DNA of 64,000 nucleotides, taken from assembly GCA_022605955.1 (NCBI GenBank), contig JAKCOZ010000008.1, positions 38,666,547 to 38,730,546 on the forward strand, given 5' to 3'. Below are positions 1 to 12,500 of this stretch, one piece after another; position 1 is the first letter of the stretch, and every line of letters begins with the position of its first letter. Both the position numbers and the translations under genes were made by a program. The stretch is from Rallus limicola. Lineage: Eukaryota; Chordata; Aves; Gruiformes; Rallidae. The notes beneath the pieces were generated by a model, which was given only the letters and a program-made list of their open reading frames with translations, was not told the origin of the DNA and ran no database searches.

Positions 1-73
1 AGAAAGGAGACCAGGCTTGCAGCCAGGTATCTCATGCAAGATGGGCACAAAGACAGCAGTGGCCAGGGTACCT

Positions 74-142
74 GAAACGTGATGTCATCCTTGCAATGAA
101 AAAATCCAAGATTTTTTCATTGCAAGGATGACAACACGTTTC
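74..142. repeat. Near-perfect inverted repeat, 33-bp arms, 3-nt loop
   Basis: The left arm is 74-106 and the right arm 110-142, separated by three bases. The arms are reverse complements except for one position (82 against 134). The right arm is followed by a second version of the loop-side sequence AAAATCCAAGA: it occurs at 101-111 and again at 144-154. This layout suggests a template-switch event that copied a nearby segment in inverted orientation, though a miRNA-like hairpin cannot be excluded from sequence alone. Confidence 0.9.
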
Positions 143-730
143 AAAATCCAAGACTTTTTCCTCCTAGCTCATTTTCAGACACTACATTTCCCAAAAAATC
201 AGCAGATATCAAAGATAGGGTACAGCTAAGTCTTTTCCCAGGATTCTTATCTTCCATTTCTTCAAGCCTTCAGCACCAAGAGAGCTGTTGGAGCAAATGG
301 CTTTGTAGGAAGTTCCTTTCATCCAACTGCTAGAACAAGTAAAGATCAAAGCAACTCTCACACACACTTTGGGCAATTATCCCCAAAACATCCCATTCTT
401 TTGTGCAACACCATAATCTCCCCAACAACCACTGCCTCTGCTTTGCAGATTTACCAGTGAAAAAGGGAGTCTGAGCACCCAGCTCAAAAAACACACCATC
501 AGAGGTGAAGTGAAACAAGGTGCCAGGCTTGGCAGCCCCCCCATAAAATCAGAGCACAAAGCAGGCCCAAAAGTGAACCAACACGGCTGCTCATCTGAGA
601 TTGGCTGCACCTCCAAAGCAACAACTACCTTGGAGCAGAGGATGGCAGCGGCCGAGCTGGGAAACAGCAGATGCTTCCCAGGACAGCGAGAGGTGAGCGG
701 GTGTGTGGACCATTGAGTTCACAGAAGAAA

Positions 731-1247
731 TCACAGAATCACAAGGTTGGAAAAGAACCTTTAAGATCATCAAGTCCAACCATTCCTTTCCTAAGCTAAA
801 CCAGATCCCTAAGTACCTCATCTACCCTTTTCTTAAACACATCCAGGGCAGGGACTCAGCCCCTCCCTGGGCAGCCTGTTCCAGGCCCTGACAACTCTTT
901 CAGTAAAAAATTTTTTTCTAGTATTAATCTGACCCTGCCCTGGCCCAGCTTGAGCCCATTGCCCCTTATCCCATCTCCTGTCCCCTGGCTGAAGAGACCA
1001 TTGCCCACCTCTCTACAGCCTCCCTTCAGGTAGGTATAGGTGGGGAGAAGGTCTCCCCTCAGCCTCCTCTTCTCCAGCCTCAGCACCCCCAGCTCCCTCA
1101 GCCGCTCCTCAGGGGATCTGCCCTCCAGCCCCTTCCCCAGCCTGGTTGGCCTTCCCTGGACCTGTTCAAGGACCTCAATGTCCTTCTGATGGTGAGGAGC
1201 CCAGAACTGGACACAGCACCACTCACCAATGCCGAGTACAGGGACAG
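731..1247 (-). mobile_element. CR1 non-LTR retrotransposon fragment, 5'-truncated
   Basis: On the plus strand the copy opens with the reverse complement of a CR1 3' end (TCACAGAATCACAAGGTTGG), so the element is on the minus strand, in the same sense as HDAC4. It belongs to the group whose 3' end reads TTGGAAAAGACCTTTAAGAT in reverse, shared with 33149-33938 and 63412-63750. Its minus-strand frame 856-1086 carries the CR1 ORF2 C-terminal signature [10 protein letters not shown], but the frame is broken further upstream. The far boundary near 1247 is approximate. Confidence 0.93.
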
Positions 1248-1800
1248 AGCCGTGGGTACCAGGCTCACACAGGCTGTTGATTTCGTTTCACAGCCAGCAC
1301 AGACACACCCCAAGCAAGGGAGGTGTGAGGAGAAAGGTGTTCGGCTCGCTCAGCTTTGGGCCAGTACCACAAACACACCTAAAGCCATTCTCCTGTTGGA
1401 CAGCTGTAAAACATGATTCTTGTTAAGGAAAACATCAGTCCAGAGTCTAAAAAGTTAACAGGGGGAAGGGAAAGGGGCCCAACCAGTAGCATGAAGAGAG
1501 GCAGGTCTGACACTCGCCAAGCACGCAGCACTCCCGCAGCAGCCTCTTGGACCTGACCACCATACAGCTGGAAAATTAGCAACCTCTGGCCTACTTTCTG
1601 GCATATTAGAGTCCAACTCTGTTTACGCTGACAGAGAAAAGCAAAGGTTGTGACGATTTATTGACGCAAGAGCTATTTCATGCTCCGTGCCAGAAATTAA
1701 TCAGTTGGAGGAGGAGGAATTCTCTTCAAGCACCCGGTTAGGACGCGCTTTGGTGAGCTGCTAAAAACAACAGGCTGAGGTCTTGCATGACAAATGCAAT

Positions 1801-1850
1801 GGAAAAAGGAAAAAAAAAAAAAAAAAAAGAAAGAAAGAATGAAAAGCACA
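1801..1850. repeat. A-rich low-complexity tract
   Basis: An A run of about 19 bases is followed by GAAAGAAAG repeats and A-rich sequence. It is simple sequence with no adjacent recognisable retroelement body, so I do not call it a poly(A) tail of an insertion. Confidence 0.9.
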
Positions 1851-1906
1851 GCTTTTGCACAGCAGCTCCTTTGGAAAGCTTTGGAAGTCACAGCAAGCCA
1901 GTGCTT

Positions 1907-1944
1907 GGACAGAGCCATTACGGGGCTCGGACAGAGCCATTACG
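1907..1944. repeat. Short tandem duplication, 22-bp period
   Basis: The 16-mer GGACAGAGCCATTACG occurs at 1907-1922 and again at 1929-1944, separated by six bases. It is a small local duplication with no sign of function. Confidence 0.85.
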
Positions 1945-2024
1945 TAGGCATTTTTCCATGAAATGGAAAACCCATGAGAAGATTAATTCAGAGCCTTCCC
2001 AAAGTGCTGCTAGGGGTCTTCAGC

Positions 2025-2688
2025 TCATAGAACCACAGAACGGTTTGGGTTGGAAGGGACCTCAAAGCCCATCTAGTTTAAACCCCCTGCCGTGGGCAAA
2101 GACACACACCACTAGCGCAGGCTGCTCAAAGCCCCATTCAACTCAGCCTTGAACACCTCCAGGGACCCAGGGGTTCCCACAGCCTCTCTGGGCACCCTAT
2201 GCCAGGGCCTTCCCAACCTCACAGGAAAGAATTTCTTTCCAACCTCTAATCTAAACCCTGCCCTCTGTCAGCCTGAAGCCATTGCTCCACGTCCTGTCCC
2301 TGCACTCCCTGGTGAGCAGCCCCTCTCCCACTTTCCTGTAGGACCCCTTTAAGTATCGGGATGCCACCAGTAGGTCTCCCCGCAGCTTTCTCTTCTCCAA
2401 GCTGAACAAGTGCAGCTCTTCCAGCCTGTCCTCACAGGAGAGGTGCTCCAGCCCCCTGACCATCTCTGTGGCCTCCTTTGGACTCAGTCCAGCAGCTCCA
2501 TGTCTTTCCTGTCCTGGGGACCCCAGAGCTGGACGCAGCACTAAGGGGGGATTCCCATGAGAGCAGAGCACAGGGACAGAATCCCCTCCCTTGACCTGCT
2601 GCGCACCCTGGTCTTGCTGCAGCCCAGGACACTTGCAGCTCCTGCTGAGCTTGTCATCCATCAGCACCTCTAAGTACACCCCTTCTCA
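2025..2688 (-). mobile_element. CR1 fragment, classic 3' end subfamily
   Basis: The plus strand begins TCATAGAACCACAGAACGG and continues with GGTTGGAAGGGACCTCAAAG, the reverse complement of a typical bird CR1 3' UTR. The minus-strand frame 2251-2679 still encodes about 140 residues of ORF2 C-terminus, including LEKRKLRGDLL. The copy reaches back to the SRSCKCPGLQQ region and is cut off 5' of it. It lies in HDAC4 intron 2 in sense orientation. Confidence 0.93.
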
Positions 2689-5487
2689 AACACGCCTGGG
2701 GAAGCAGAGGTGACGATTAAGGTGTGCTGATCCCGCAGGTCGGTCGCTGGCTCTCCCTGCTGCAACTCCAGATACAAAACAGCTAAAACAGGCAAAAGCC
2801 CCATGACCTATTTGCAATAGCACACAGCTCCCCCATTAAAGAAACCAAACCAAAAACTAAGAGTCTTCAAGGCACACTGAAGGAACAGCATACCCCCACC
2901 CACCAAGGAGCCATCACAACGAACCTGTCAAGAGTTAGGAGCCTGCAGAACAGGACTTCCACCTGCTGAGAGGAAAAAGAACCATCTAATGCCAATCAGA
3001 TACTTGCTGCCGGCGGGGAACAGATGCCAAAGCCCTTCTCAGTTTAAGAAGCAAGGATCACATGTCTTCTCCTGGCAGAGGTTGTACGAGACCAGTGGGA
3101 CCTTATTTAGAATAAACCAAGTACCTGGAAGTTTCAGGGGTTCTTCCCGAAGGGGCAGATGTCAAGGGCTGGATGGACAGTGGGGCTCTGGGGCATGGGC
3201 TCTGCTCTTTTATTCTTCTCGGTCATTTTTTGACCAGAGAAGAGAAGGGGTATGAGCTTGGTCTAGTTCAGGCTTTTATGTGCCTCCCCACAAGGGCAGC
3301 TCAAGCATGTCATAGAACAGGGGCACACCAGCATGGAAGTAGTTTTAAGCTAAGGCGACTGTTATTACAGAGGTGGCAGTTAAAGGACGGGGGCAGGGGG
3401 GAGAGGGGAGGGTGTCTGTTGAGCTTTTCAAATTTTGAATGCTGAAACAGAATTGCAAAAAGATTCTTCTCAATGGATGACCTTAAAACCACCAGGCTCT
3501 GTGGCTTTCCTGCCTGAAGAATTGTCAGTTGACCAAAAAAACCCTGAAACCAGCTGTACAGAAACACTAAAAAGCCCTACCCTCCCATCTCTGGACAAAC
3601 CAAGCCACTGAGGGAGCATTACCCCTCTCCCAGCTGCACGACTACGGTGACCGCACGTCCAAACAGCTGCATCGATCCCGGTCTATTGATCAGAAGGTGA
3701 AACCTGACAGCACAGAGTCATTACACAGTAGTTCATGGACAGCAACATCTATTAAAAAAAAAGGCAAAATACACAACAGGAGGAGAACTGTGCCCAGAGG
3801 GGCAGCACGCCCCGCAGGCCCTCACCCCAAGGCTCCTTGTTATTAGCCTCTGAGAGGGTTACACGACTACAGCAGCTGCCTTTCAGGACAGAACGCTCAC
3901 CTGAACCCCAGGGCTAGCAGTTCAAAGCTCACAAACTAGACCTGGCTCACTCCTAGTACAATTTTCCCCCTAAAACTATTTATGTGGTTTGGCAACACTA
4001 CAGCTCCAAGCAAAGTGAGCACATAGATCCTTGAATAGTGAAAGGGTCAGGATTGATTTTTTAAAAAAAAAAAATTTAAAAATTCATGATTTCTTTGAAT
4101 TCATCTGCATTTCTCCAACATCCTGATCCCAGCCCTACCACAGAGAGCAGCTGTGCCACACTGAGAGTTCCCAGCAGTGCCCTCTGCTGCAAGCAACCCC
4201 ACCTCACCCATCCTTAGGAGCTTCTCACAGAGGAGATGGCAATGCTGGCAAAACCCTGCTTGCTCATGTTCAAGCCAACAGGAAGAACCAAGACTCGAAT
4301 GAAGGTCTGGGTGGGTTTTGTTTCAGTGCTGGGATTATTCTGCCCTTGGGACAGTGCAAAACAGGGCTGATGGGGCGGGTTTGGTCAGCTTGTCTCCATT
4401 GGCTCCAGCACTGGGGCTCAGATGCCACCGCTCCTCTCCTCACTCAGTGGAAGGAAGCAGACACCCAAAAACACCCATCTCAATCCCACAAGCTCAGAAG
4501 CAGAGGCAGGCAACGCAATGCTCCTCACATAGCAAGGTCATCTGTGCGATTCCCTGCTGTCCTGGCTCCAGCCAGGCCAGAGCTCCCCTCCCCAAGCAGC
4601 CAGCCCAGGTGAGCTGAGTCAGCCAGAGGTTGGTCTCCGCAGCCCCTGACATCACTCCCCCATCAAAGGGGCTGGTCTAGAGAGGTGATTCAGCTCCAGG
4701 ACACCAGACCTCTTTTCAGTTTAAAAACCAAAAAGGCAGAGCTCCAGCAGCATCCAAACACACCTGGGCAGATGACATAATGGATAAAGGACTAATTAAA
4801 ATAAATTTAATCAATTCAATCAATTACAATTTGACTAGATATGTTATGTCACCCCCCACCCCCCAAAATCCCAGTCCCTCCCAACTAGAGGTTGAGAGGG
4901 CACAGTAACAGCTGTTGCTGTAGGCTTCCCCATTCTTACCCCTTCCCAGGCACCTGCAGTTAGATGTGGTGAGGCTCCCAGACCTGTCTCCCTACAGCTG
5001 GCCAGGCACAGCCATCTTTGCATAATGCTCTGCAATTTGCACCTTCAAAATGAGTCTCACATCACTACATCAAAGCTGAGCAGACCAGATACAAACACTG
5101 GGAAGCTTAAGCCTAGCCTGTGGATTCCCTGGCAAAGCCTGGGGTTCAAGGGAGGATTAACGATGCCCCACTGAACACCGCACACATCCCTGGCCTTCTG
5201 ATAACACTTAGAAGAACGGAGTTGAGCCAAGCTCAACTTCACACTGAGCTCCTGCAGAGATGCCAGCTGACAGGCAAAGGCCTCCACAGTCAGAAGGATG
5301 TGTTGGACGGACCTTAGTTGAAGGGGCTTCAACTCTGTGAAGGGGCCGAGCTGCAGAACCTGTGGACACCTATTAACCAGCAAATACTCCCAGGTATGGG
5401 ACAGACTCTCCGTCTGGGCTGACGGAAATGTGTGGGTGGTATGTCAGTTGGTACCCCATGGAGCCTGGTGGACACAGAGCATCAGGT
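2689..5487. other. Unique intronic DNA, no gene seen
   Basis: No CR1, LTR or structured RNA was recognised. It contains short homopolymers, for example the A/T run near 4062-4080. Open frames in both strands are short, overlap each other in several frames and have no recognisable domains. Confidence 0.6.
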
Positions 5488-6238
5488 GTAGCACTTGGGC
5501 CGGAAGAACCCCAGACATAGATACAGCCTGGGAGAAGAGCTCCTGGAGAGCAGCCCTGAGGAGAAGGACCTGGGGGTTCTGGTGGGTGAGAAGCTTCCCC
5601 TGAGCCAGCAGTGGCTCTGGCAGCTGGGAAGGGTGATGGGATCCTGGGCTCCATCAGCAGAGGGGTGGCAGCAGGGACAGGGAGGGGATTGTCCCTCTCT
5701 GCTCTGCCCTGGGGAGGCCCCAGCTGGAGTCCTGTGTCCAGAGCTGGGGCCAAGAGAGATGTGGGGCTGTTGGAGAGGGGTCAGAGGAGCCACAAAGATG
5801 CTCAGAGGGCTGGAGCAGCTCCCTTATGAAGAGAGGCTGAAGGAGCTGGGCTGGGTCAGCCTGGAGAAGAGAAGGCTGTGGGGGGACCTCATTGCAGCCT
5901 GCCAGTCCCTGAAGGGAGCAGAGGAACAGGAGGGGAATCAACTTTTTTTAAAGGGTAGATAATGGCAGGACAAGGGGGATGGATTAAAGCTAAAGGAAGG
6001 AAGGGTTAAATTAGGTATTAGGACAAAGGTTTTTCCAGAGAGAGTGGTGAGGGGCTGGAAGGGGCTGGCCAGAGAGGGGGTGGGTGCCCCATCCCTGGGG
6101 GTGTTCAAGGCCAGGTTGGCTGGGGGCCTGGGCAACCTTGTGTAGCTCCAGGCCTGGAGGTTGGTGTCCCTGCCTGTGGCAGGGGGGTTGGAACTCTCTG
6201 ATCCTTGGGGTCTCTTCCAACCCAGACCAGTCTATGAT
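5488..6238 (+). mobile_element. CR1 fragment, group with GGCCTGGA 3' end
   Basis: This is a plus-strand copy, antisense to HDAC4. It ends with CCAACCCAGACCAGTCTATG at 6219-6238. The frame 5495-5962 encodes 155 residues of ORF2 C-terminus, including the [13 protein letters not shown] segment. The first 140 bp from about 5606 differ at about one base from the copy at 20862, which points to recent amplification of this group. The third member, 18357-18780, is on the opposite strand. Confidence 0.93.
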
Positions 6239-9194
6239 GGCTGTGGTGTAAGGTTCATAAACTGGGATGGCAACTTTCCAGGTATCACTGGATTCAGTCT
6301 AGTCCTGAAAAGCTTTTACAGACTTACTTATCAAGGCAGTACAAAAATTAAGCTTGAATCTTGTTTGAAATTCAAGACAAATGCTTAACATTGTTACAGT
6401 CAGCACAAATTTCTTTTGTTTGAAAGGAGCTATCAAGTAAGCTTGATCTAGTTCGGTTTGAAAGAGATCACAGGGAGATGGGAGGACCTCAGAAAAGCCC
6501 ACATGAGTATTCTTCCATGTGCGCAATTCAGCTTTCCATAGGTGCAAAGTTCAATATTAGCATCATCCTTTTGAAAGGCTAAAAATTTGTTTCAGCATTT
6601 CAGCCCATCATTTCACCAAACTGTGACAGCAGTTCCCAGGGGAAACAGCAAGAGCTGTTGAGTATTTCAAAGCAAACAAGGGCACTGCAGGTAAAGCATC
6701 TGATTTCCCTGGTAACAGATAAAACAAAAGTATTTTGATTTTGGTTATAGAAGCAAAACATTTAAAAGATCTACTGATACACTTGTTTCAGATTTCCTAG
6801 CAGAAGAATGGATGGTTTCTCATTAGTTAGCACATCAAAGCTGCTAATGGGGATTCTCTTACCTGTTTTCTCCTTGCCATGAAGGGATGGGAGGCATGGC
6901 CCCTGCGCCAGCCACCCTCCAGAAACCCCAGAGGACAAGGGAAAGGAAAACAAGCACCGTGGTTCAAGAGATTAGGGTAAAAAAGAAAGGAGAGATAAGT
7001 GAGAGGAATGCCCTGCACAGATGGCCACGGAGCCTCCACGCAGCCAGACCCTCACAGGGGCTAAGCACCAAAGTGGATGCTGCAGTTTTTACCCTGAAGC
7101 ACAACTGCAGAGAGAGGGTTAAACTCTGCCCGTCCCACCCTCAGCAGCTGTGTAAGATTACCAATCTGATCAGTTGAGACCTAAAACCACTGAGCAACTT
7201 TTAAGTGCCTGAGTGCAAATTCATGAGAACTAGGCAACAGCCTACCCTAAAATCCATGCCCTGTTGTGTTCATAGGTGCTGCTCAGGAATATAACATTCC
7301 CATTTACTTGTTGTAACGTATTTCTGCCATCAGAGTTTGGCCAAGAAATGCATTCCATGCTTCACCCAGACTTCTGACCACTCAGCCCTTGCAGGTGTCA
7401 GTGCACTTCAAAGGCCTTTCTGCTTTAACAGCGTAAATAGAAAAGAACAAAGGGCATGGGGAAATTCGTGGTGTATTGCAGCCTAGGGGGAGAAAGGGAC
7501 TTCTTGAGCCTTTTTCAAAAGATGGGAGAATTAACACAACCACAATTTTTCCTTCTCCAGCCAGGCACCTGGCAGTCCACATCCTGTCATGCTGGGCTGT
7601 TCTCCGACCACGAAGTCGGCTTCTACAGATGCTAAGGGGTGAAAAAAATAGACACTTAAAAACAACCATCATGGAACGAACACCACTGCAATTGTTTCTC
7701 CACTCTTCTCCCTCACCCTACTGCACATCAGTGTCTTTAAAAAAAAAACAAACACAAAAACACATCAAAAATCAGGCAATACTTTTTTTCTCTTGCAGTG
7801 AGGATAAGCAGTACCTGTCCAAGCACAGGCAGCCAGACAGCTGAATTCCTACACTTACCAGATGAAAAACGCCATGGGTGGATGAAACCCATCTGAGAAT
7901 AAGAGGGATTTCTGCCCCTGCTCTTGAATCACTTTTAGACTCAGTGGGATGACTGAAGCATTCCTTCAGCCTCAGCTCTGTCCTAATTGATCTGACCACA
8001 TCAAAGGCACCCAAACAAGCCGCATCAGTGTGAGAGCCTGGCGTGAAGGCGACAAGCTGAATAATTTAAAATCAAGGCTGCGAATACACTCCTTGTTACG
8101 GTCCAGTAACAGATTTAATTTGGGGAAGTACACATGAGGTAAGACACAGGTCAAACTGAGGTTGACCAAAAGTGAACAACAAAAGTGTAGCAGCTGTATA
8201 GAAGGTTTGTCTCCGTTCCAAGTTGGAAGCAAGGTCCCAAGGACTATCTCAGACATTATCATCTGACTTTAAAAGTATAGTCTTTTTCATATCCTTTTCC
8301 TGCCCTGCACCTTGTTCAAAATAATTCAGAGTTCTCTACCTCTCATCACAAGAGCCTGCTTCTCATCTTTGCACTGCAGGATACATCACAGGCTAAAAAA
8401 AAAAAAAAAAAACTTACTTTAGAAACAGGCTTTTAAAGAATTCCAAAGGGCAAGAACTGTATTTAAAGAAAAAGTAGAAATGAGAAGAACATACTTAGCA
8501 GGGACACTGACCTAGAAGGAACTTCAACTTGAACCCCAAGTTGAAGCACAAAACAATTCTTCTCTTTTGAGGATACAACAAAAACCCGGTACAGAAAGTC
8601 TCAACTATTTGATGCTCCAGAGTGAAAACTTCACAGGTTTCATTGTAGCAGCCTTAAAACTTTCAAGGCCCCCAAAACGCTACTGTTTTTCCTAGAGGAA
8701 ATCCAGGACAGGCTCAGCTTGCAAGTATGTAAGAATCTGGATGCCAGCAGAACAGGTATTCTGATGTAGGCCAAAGAAAGGAAACAGCCACTTGCCCAGT
8801 TCCTATCCACAAGCATTTTCAGATGCCTAACCAAAGCTTCCTGCTGCCAGATCTCAGTGCTGACTTTACTTCCCAAGCAACTTCAAAGCTCCCCCCGAAT
8901 CTTGGGACCAGACCACTCAGGGTCTTCAAGACACAGCACTCACTACTGAGTTCCTACCATACCCGCTCAACGCTTACCCCGTCACGGCAGAGGACAAGTT
9001 GGCAGCGTCCCTTCAAAGGGGGTCCCACTACCTCTGTTGGGTCTGCCAAACAGTTGAATTTCTCCCCAAAACTTCAGCTTCACAGGAAGCATGCACGTGC
9101 AGGGCAGGAAGAGAACAGGTCTGAAGAAAGCTTTCTGTTTCCATGTAGAGAAAAGGCAGCATCAGAGACGACAAGGTTCTACCTACAACTCACT
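6239..9194. other. Unique intronic DNA, no gene seen
   Basis: This is AT-rich sequence with an A run at about 7740-7749 and an 18-base A tract at about 8395-8412. No exon with convincing splice sites and open frame was found. A GTAAGT on the minus strand near 7851-7856 lacks a matching exon. Confidence 0.55.
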
Positions 9195-9503
9195 GCTCCC
9201 CTCTGCTCTGCCCTGCTCAGGCCCCACCTGGAGTGTTGTGTCCAGTGCTGGGCTCCCTGGGATCAAACAGACAGGGATCTCCTGGAGAGAGTCCAGAGGA
9301 GGCTAGAAGATGATTAAGGGCCTGGAGCATCTCCCCTGTGAGGAAAGGCTTAGTGACCTGGGACTGTTCAGTTGTGGAGTCTCCATCTCTGGAGACATTC
9401 AAGACCCGTCTGGACACCCATCTGTGCAATATGAGCTAGGGAGCCTACTTTGGCAGGGGGATTGGACCCGATGAGCTCTCAAGGTTCCTTCTGTGATTCT
9501 GTG
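9195..9503 (+). mobile_element. CR1 fragment with internal deletion
   Basis: The copy begins at the CTCTGCTCTGCCCTGCTCAGG region of CR1 ORF2 and ends CTGTGATTCTGTG at 9491-9503. At about position 9371 the sequence jumps from the GGACTGTTCAG motif straight to GTGGAGTCTCC. The related full copy at 37084-37588 has about 240 bp between these points, so this copy has an internal deletion. It belongs to the six-copy group D (also 16153, 23328, 24484, 37084, 51723). Confidence 0.92.
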
Positions 9504-12500
9504 TTTTACTTACCAACAGGAGCCTGAACGCCCAAGGCTGGAATAATCCAGCCATAAGGAACTGGAGCACCAGACAGGTAGGGGGGGGAAAAAAACCAGG
9601 GATACACCATGCCCAGATGCTTTTCCAGACAGCATCCACCAGGTATCATAGCGGTCCAGCCCTGCTAAAGGAGGACAGAAGTTTCCTCCTTGTGTTTATT
9701 GAAAGAACGCTTCTGCCCCCAGATAACTTACAGCAACAGACTCATTACTGCCAGAAAGTAGGTCAGTGTCATTTAAAGCCAGTTTGAAATGCAGCTCCGC
9801 AGAAACTTCTTAATCTTTAAAAAGAAAACACATAAAATATTTACAGGGCGGTGCAAAATGTTTGAGAGCAACAGGGAAAGCTGTTATGCATACTGCATGA
9901 AATGGCTTTCCATGCCTCATTGAGCCACAGAGCAGGAAAGGAAAGTGGCTTCTCGCTCTTTGTGGATGAAACGCTCTACAAAAAGTGCTTCTCAATCCAG
10001 CAAATCACAGCACATGACTCACTAACTCATTTTCCTGGTGCCGTGCGATCAGGAAGCTTTCTGCTTGCTTTGGTATCTCTCCTCTCAGCCGTAATGATCC
10101 CGCCGCAGATTTTTTTTCCATCTCAGATAGGCAGCTCGTTCTTAAACTTCAATATTCCTAATTACCAAACATTCAAGCCTTTCCAAAAATTGTAAATAAA
10201 ATTTGCATCTCCACAGGAGTAGCTCTGAAGGAAGAATATGGAATTTGCATTCAGACTGGCTAATTCCTGTAAGAGAATATTTCATAAACAAAATGCTTCA
10301 TTGAACATGGATCTTTGCAGCATTTACAAAGGAAAGTGAACTTTAAACAAATACAAATCAGTTGAGTGATTAACTTTAAGGGCTTGAGTTTTTTCAACTA
10401 ATCTTTATGTATAGCTAGTTATCAGCAGAACAATCTTGACTGATGAAAGAGCCAAACTCGAGCCACCAAAAATTAAGAGAGGAGGTAGAAGGTGACCACG
10501 AGAAATCATTTAAGGTTACTAAGGGAAAAAGAAACAAGAAACCACCCCAAAATCCCCACAGAGACTCACAGCCCCAGCAGCCTGGGTAAGAGGAGCCGCA
10601 CCAGCCCCACGGGTTACGTAAAGTAAGCGTAAGTTGTGGGAAATGTTAACAGATCCACAAGTGAAACCGAACACTTTCCCCTGCCCCTCCAAGCTTTGTC
10701 ATAATCCTAAATGTTATCTTAATTAGCCTAATTTTCTTAATTATACTTTGTAGCAACTTGATCTTTTATAGCATGGCTTCGGCATCTTGGGGTTTGTTTT
10801 TTTTCCAGGTTTGTTCCAGGCCTGGCAGAAGCAGTGACTCCTCTGCCAAAGGACAGGCGCTGCCTCTGAGCTTTGTCTTGACAAGGTACATGAGGCCTCC
10901 TCCTCTTCCCACCGTGACTGTCCTCCCACCACCCCACCCTTCAATTTCAGCCCCCTTTGCCCCCCCCCCCCTTTTAACCTAGTTCTACCCAAATCGATTT
11001 CCACAAAACCTCCACAGGGAGTCAGTCCTTCCTCCACAGCAGTGGGCACCAGACAGCGCCTGGGGCAAGGGGACATGGGAACCCTCCTGCTCCTCACGCT
11101 CCCCCATGCATGTGTTTGTGGCAAGTCACATTCACAAGAGCTGCTGGTCTCAACCCAAGGCTTGAGTAGGAGACTGTGAAGAGAGCTTTTCACCCCAAAA
11201 AACAAACGTCAAGGTCTTTACCTTATACCTATGGCTCAACACAGATTAACCCTCAAGAACTTCTAATAGGGAAATCAACTTCTCCCAGCTGGGTATTCTC
11301 TCTCAGAGAAAGCTTACTCCAAAATACAACAAAAGAAGTGGCAGTGACTGGGGAAGAAGGAGGCAGGGGTAGAGGGGGATCATACTTTTCCTAGACAACA
11401 GTCTCTTACAGATTTTTTCCTCCTCGTCTCATGAGAAGCCTTTGGTACCCAATACTCCTCAGAAGGGAGCTCTGCAGAGTAGGAGCAGGGGCAGAAAAGA
11501 AAAACAAAATGAAAAAGAAAAAGCCCCAACCCACTTTCATTCATCCACTCTCCAACAATTTTATGTCACTGTTCCTAAACCATTCCATTAGCAATAGGTT
11601 TGAGGAAGATTAGAGAATAAAGCTTGTATCCACTGAAGCAAGGCTTAACAGGCTCTTGAGTTAAGCCAGAGCCTTCCCTTAAACAATGCACATCATTAGT
11701 AATAATTACCTGTAGCCACATAATCACAGTAGCTATCATAACTGACAACAAGAAGTCCAGATGTCATTCTTGGCAAGGTTTGGAAAAGATTTCTACCAAT
11801 TATTATCAAGGAGACTCAAAAAGAGAATGGAGCAGTAAAGAAAACAAGGGGGTAACAAGCCCCCTTGATACACTGTGGCATGTCAACCAAACACTCAGAA
11901 ATACTCCCAAACCGAGACCCCAGCACCTGGGAAAGGCACAGGGAGAAGCTCTCAGCAGCATTTAATGAGAAGACTCTCTGGAAGTGGATAGCATTTAAAA
12001 CTATTTTCATCCAGTGCTTACCCACAGAACACCCCCTCCTACGGCATGGTACCACACCATCGTTCCCTCTGCTGTTCTAGGTGACAAACAACGAACCAGC
12101 CGACAGCAGGCCTGTCAGTTTCTATCCCTTCCAGGGTCCCTGTCAATAGAAAGTTTAAGCTGTGCTTCTAAATAACAAAACTGCAATTTCTTTACAACTA
12201 ACAGCCCTATCAGAGCAGACAAAACTTTCCTCTACTAGTAATCTTATTTTCTACCAAACACTCAGAGAGAAGTCACAACCTTAGCTCTGAGCCACCCCAT
12301 GCCTCGCCCTAAGGTGGCAATGGCCAAGAAGGTTTAGGAGGAGCAGCACAGGAAAAACACACAGACAGCCAAAGCCATCCATCCAGCTGAGCTGGTGCTT
12401 CCCTGGGATTTGATTAGGTCAGCCTTCTCAGCAAGAGCTGCCCTAGACACAGCTGCAAGCGAAGGTAGGCTCAAACCCATCTCTGGCATCACGGAATCAC

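Noticed and set aside
5495..5962. 155-residue plus-strand frame
   Set aside because: It is a CR1 ORF2 remnant, matched almost exactly by another copy at 20862.
9512..9522. Minus-strand donor-like GTTGGTAAGTA
   Set aside because: No acceptor or open exon was found on the expected side, and such sequences recur by chance. Similar cases are near 7851, 26651 and 37615.
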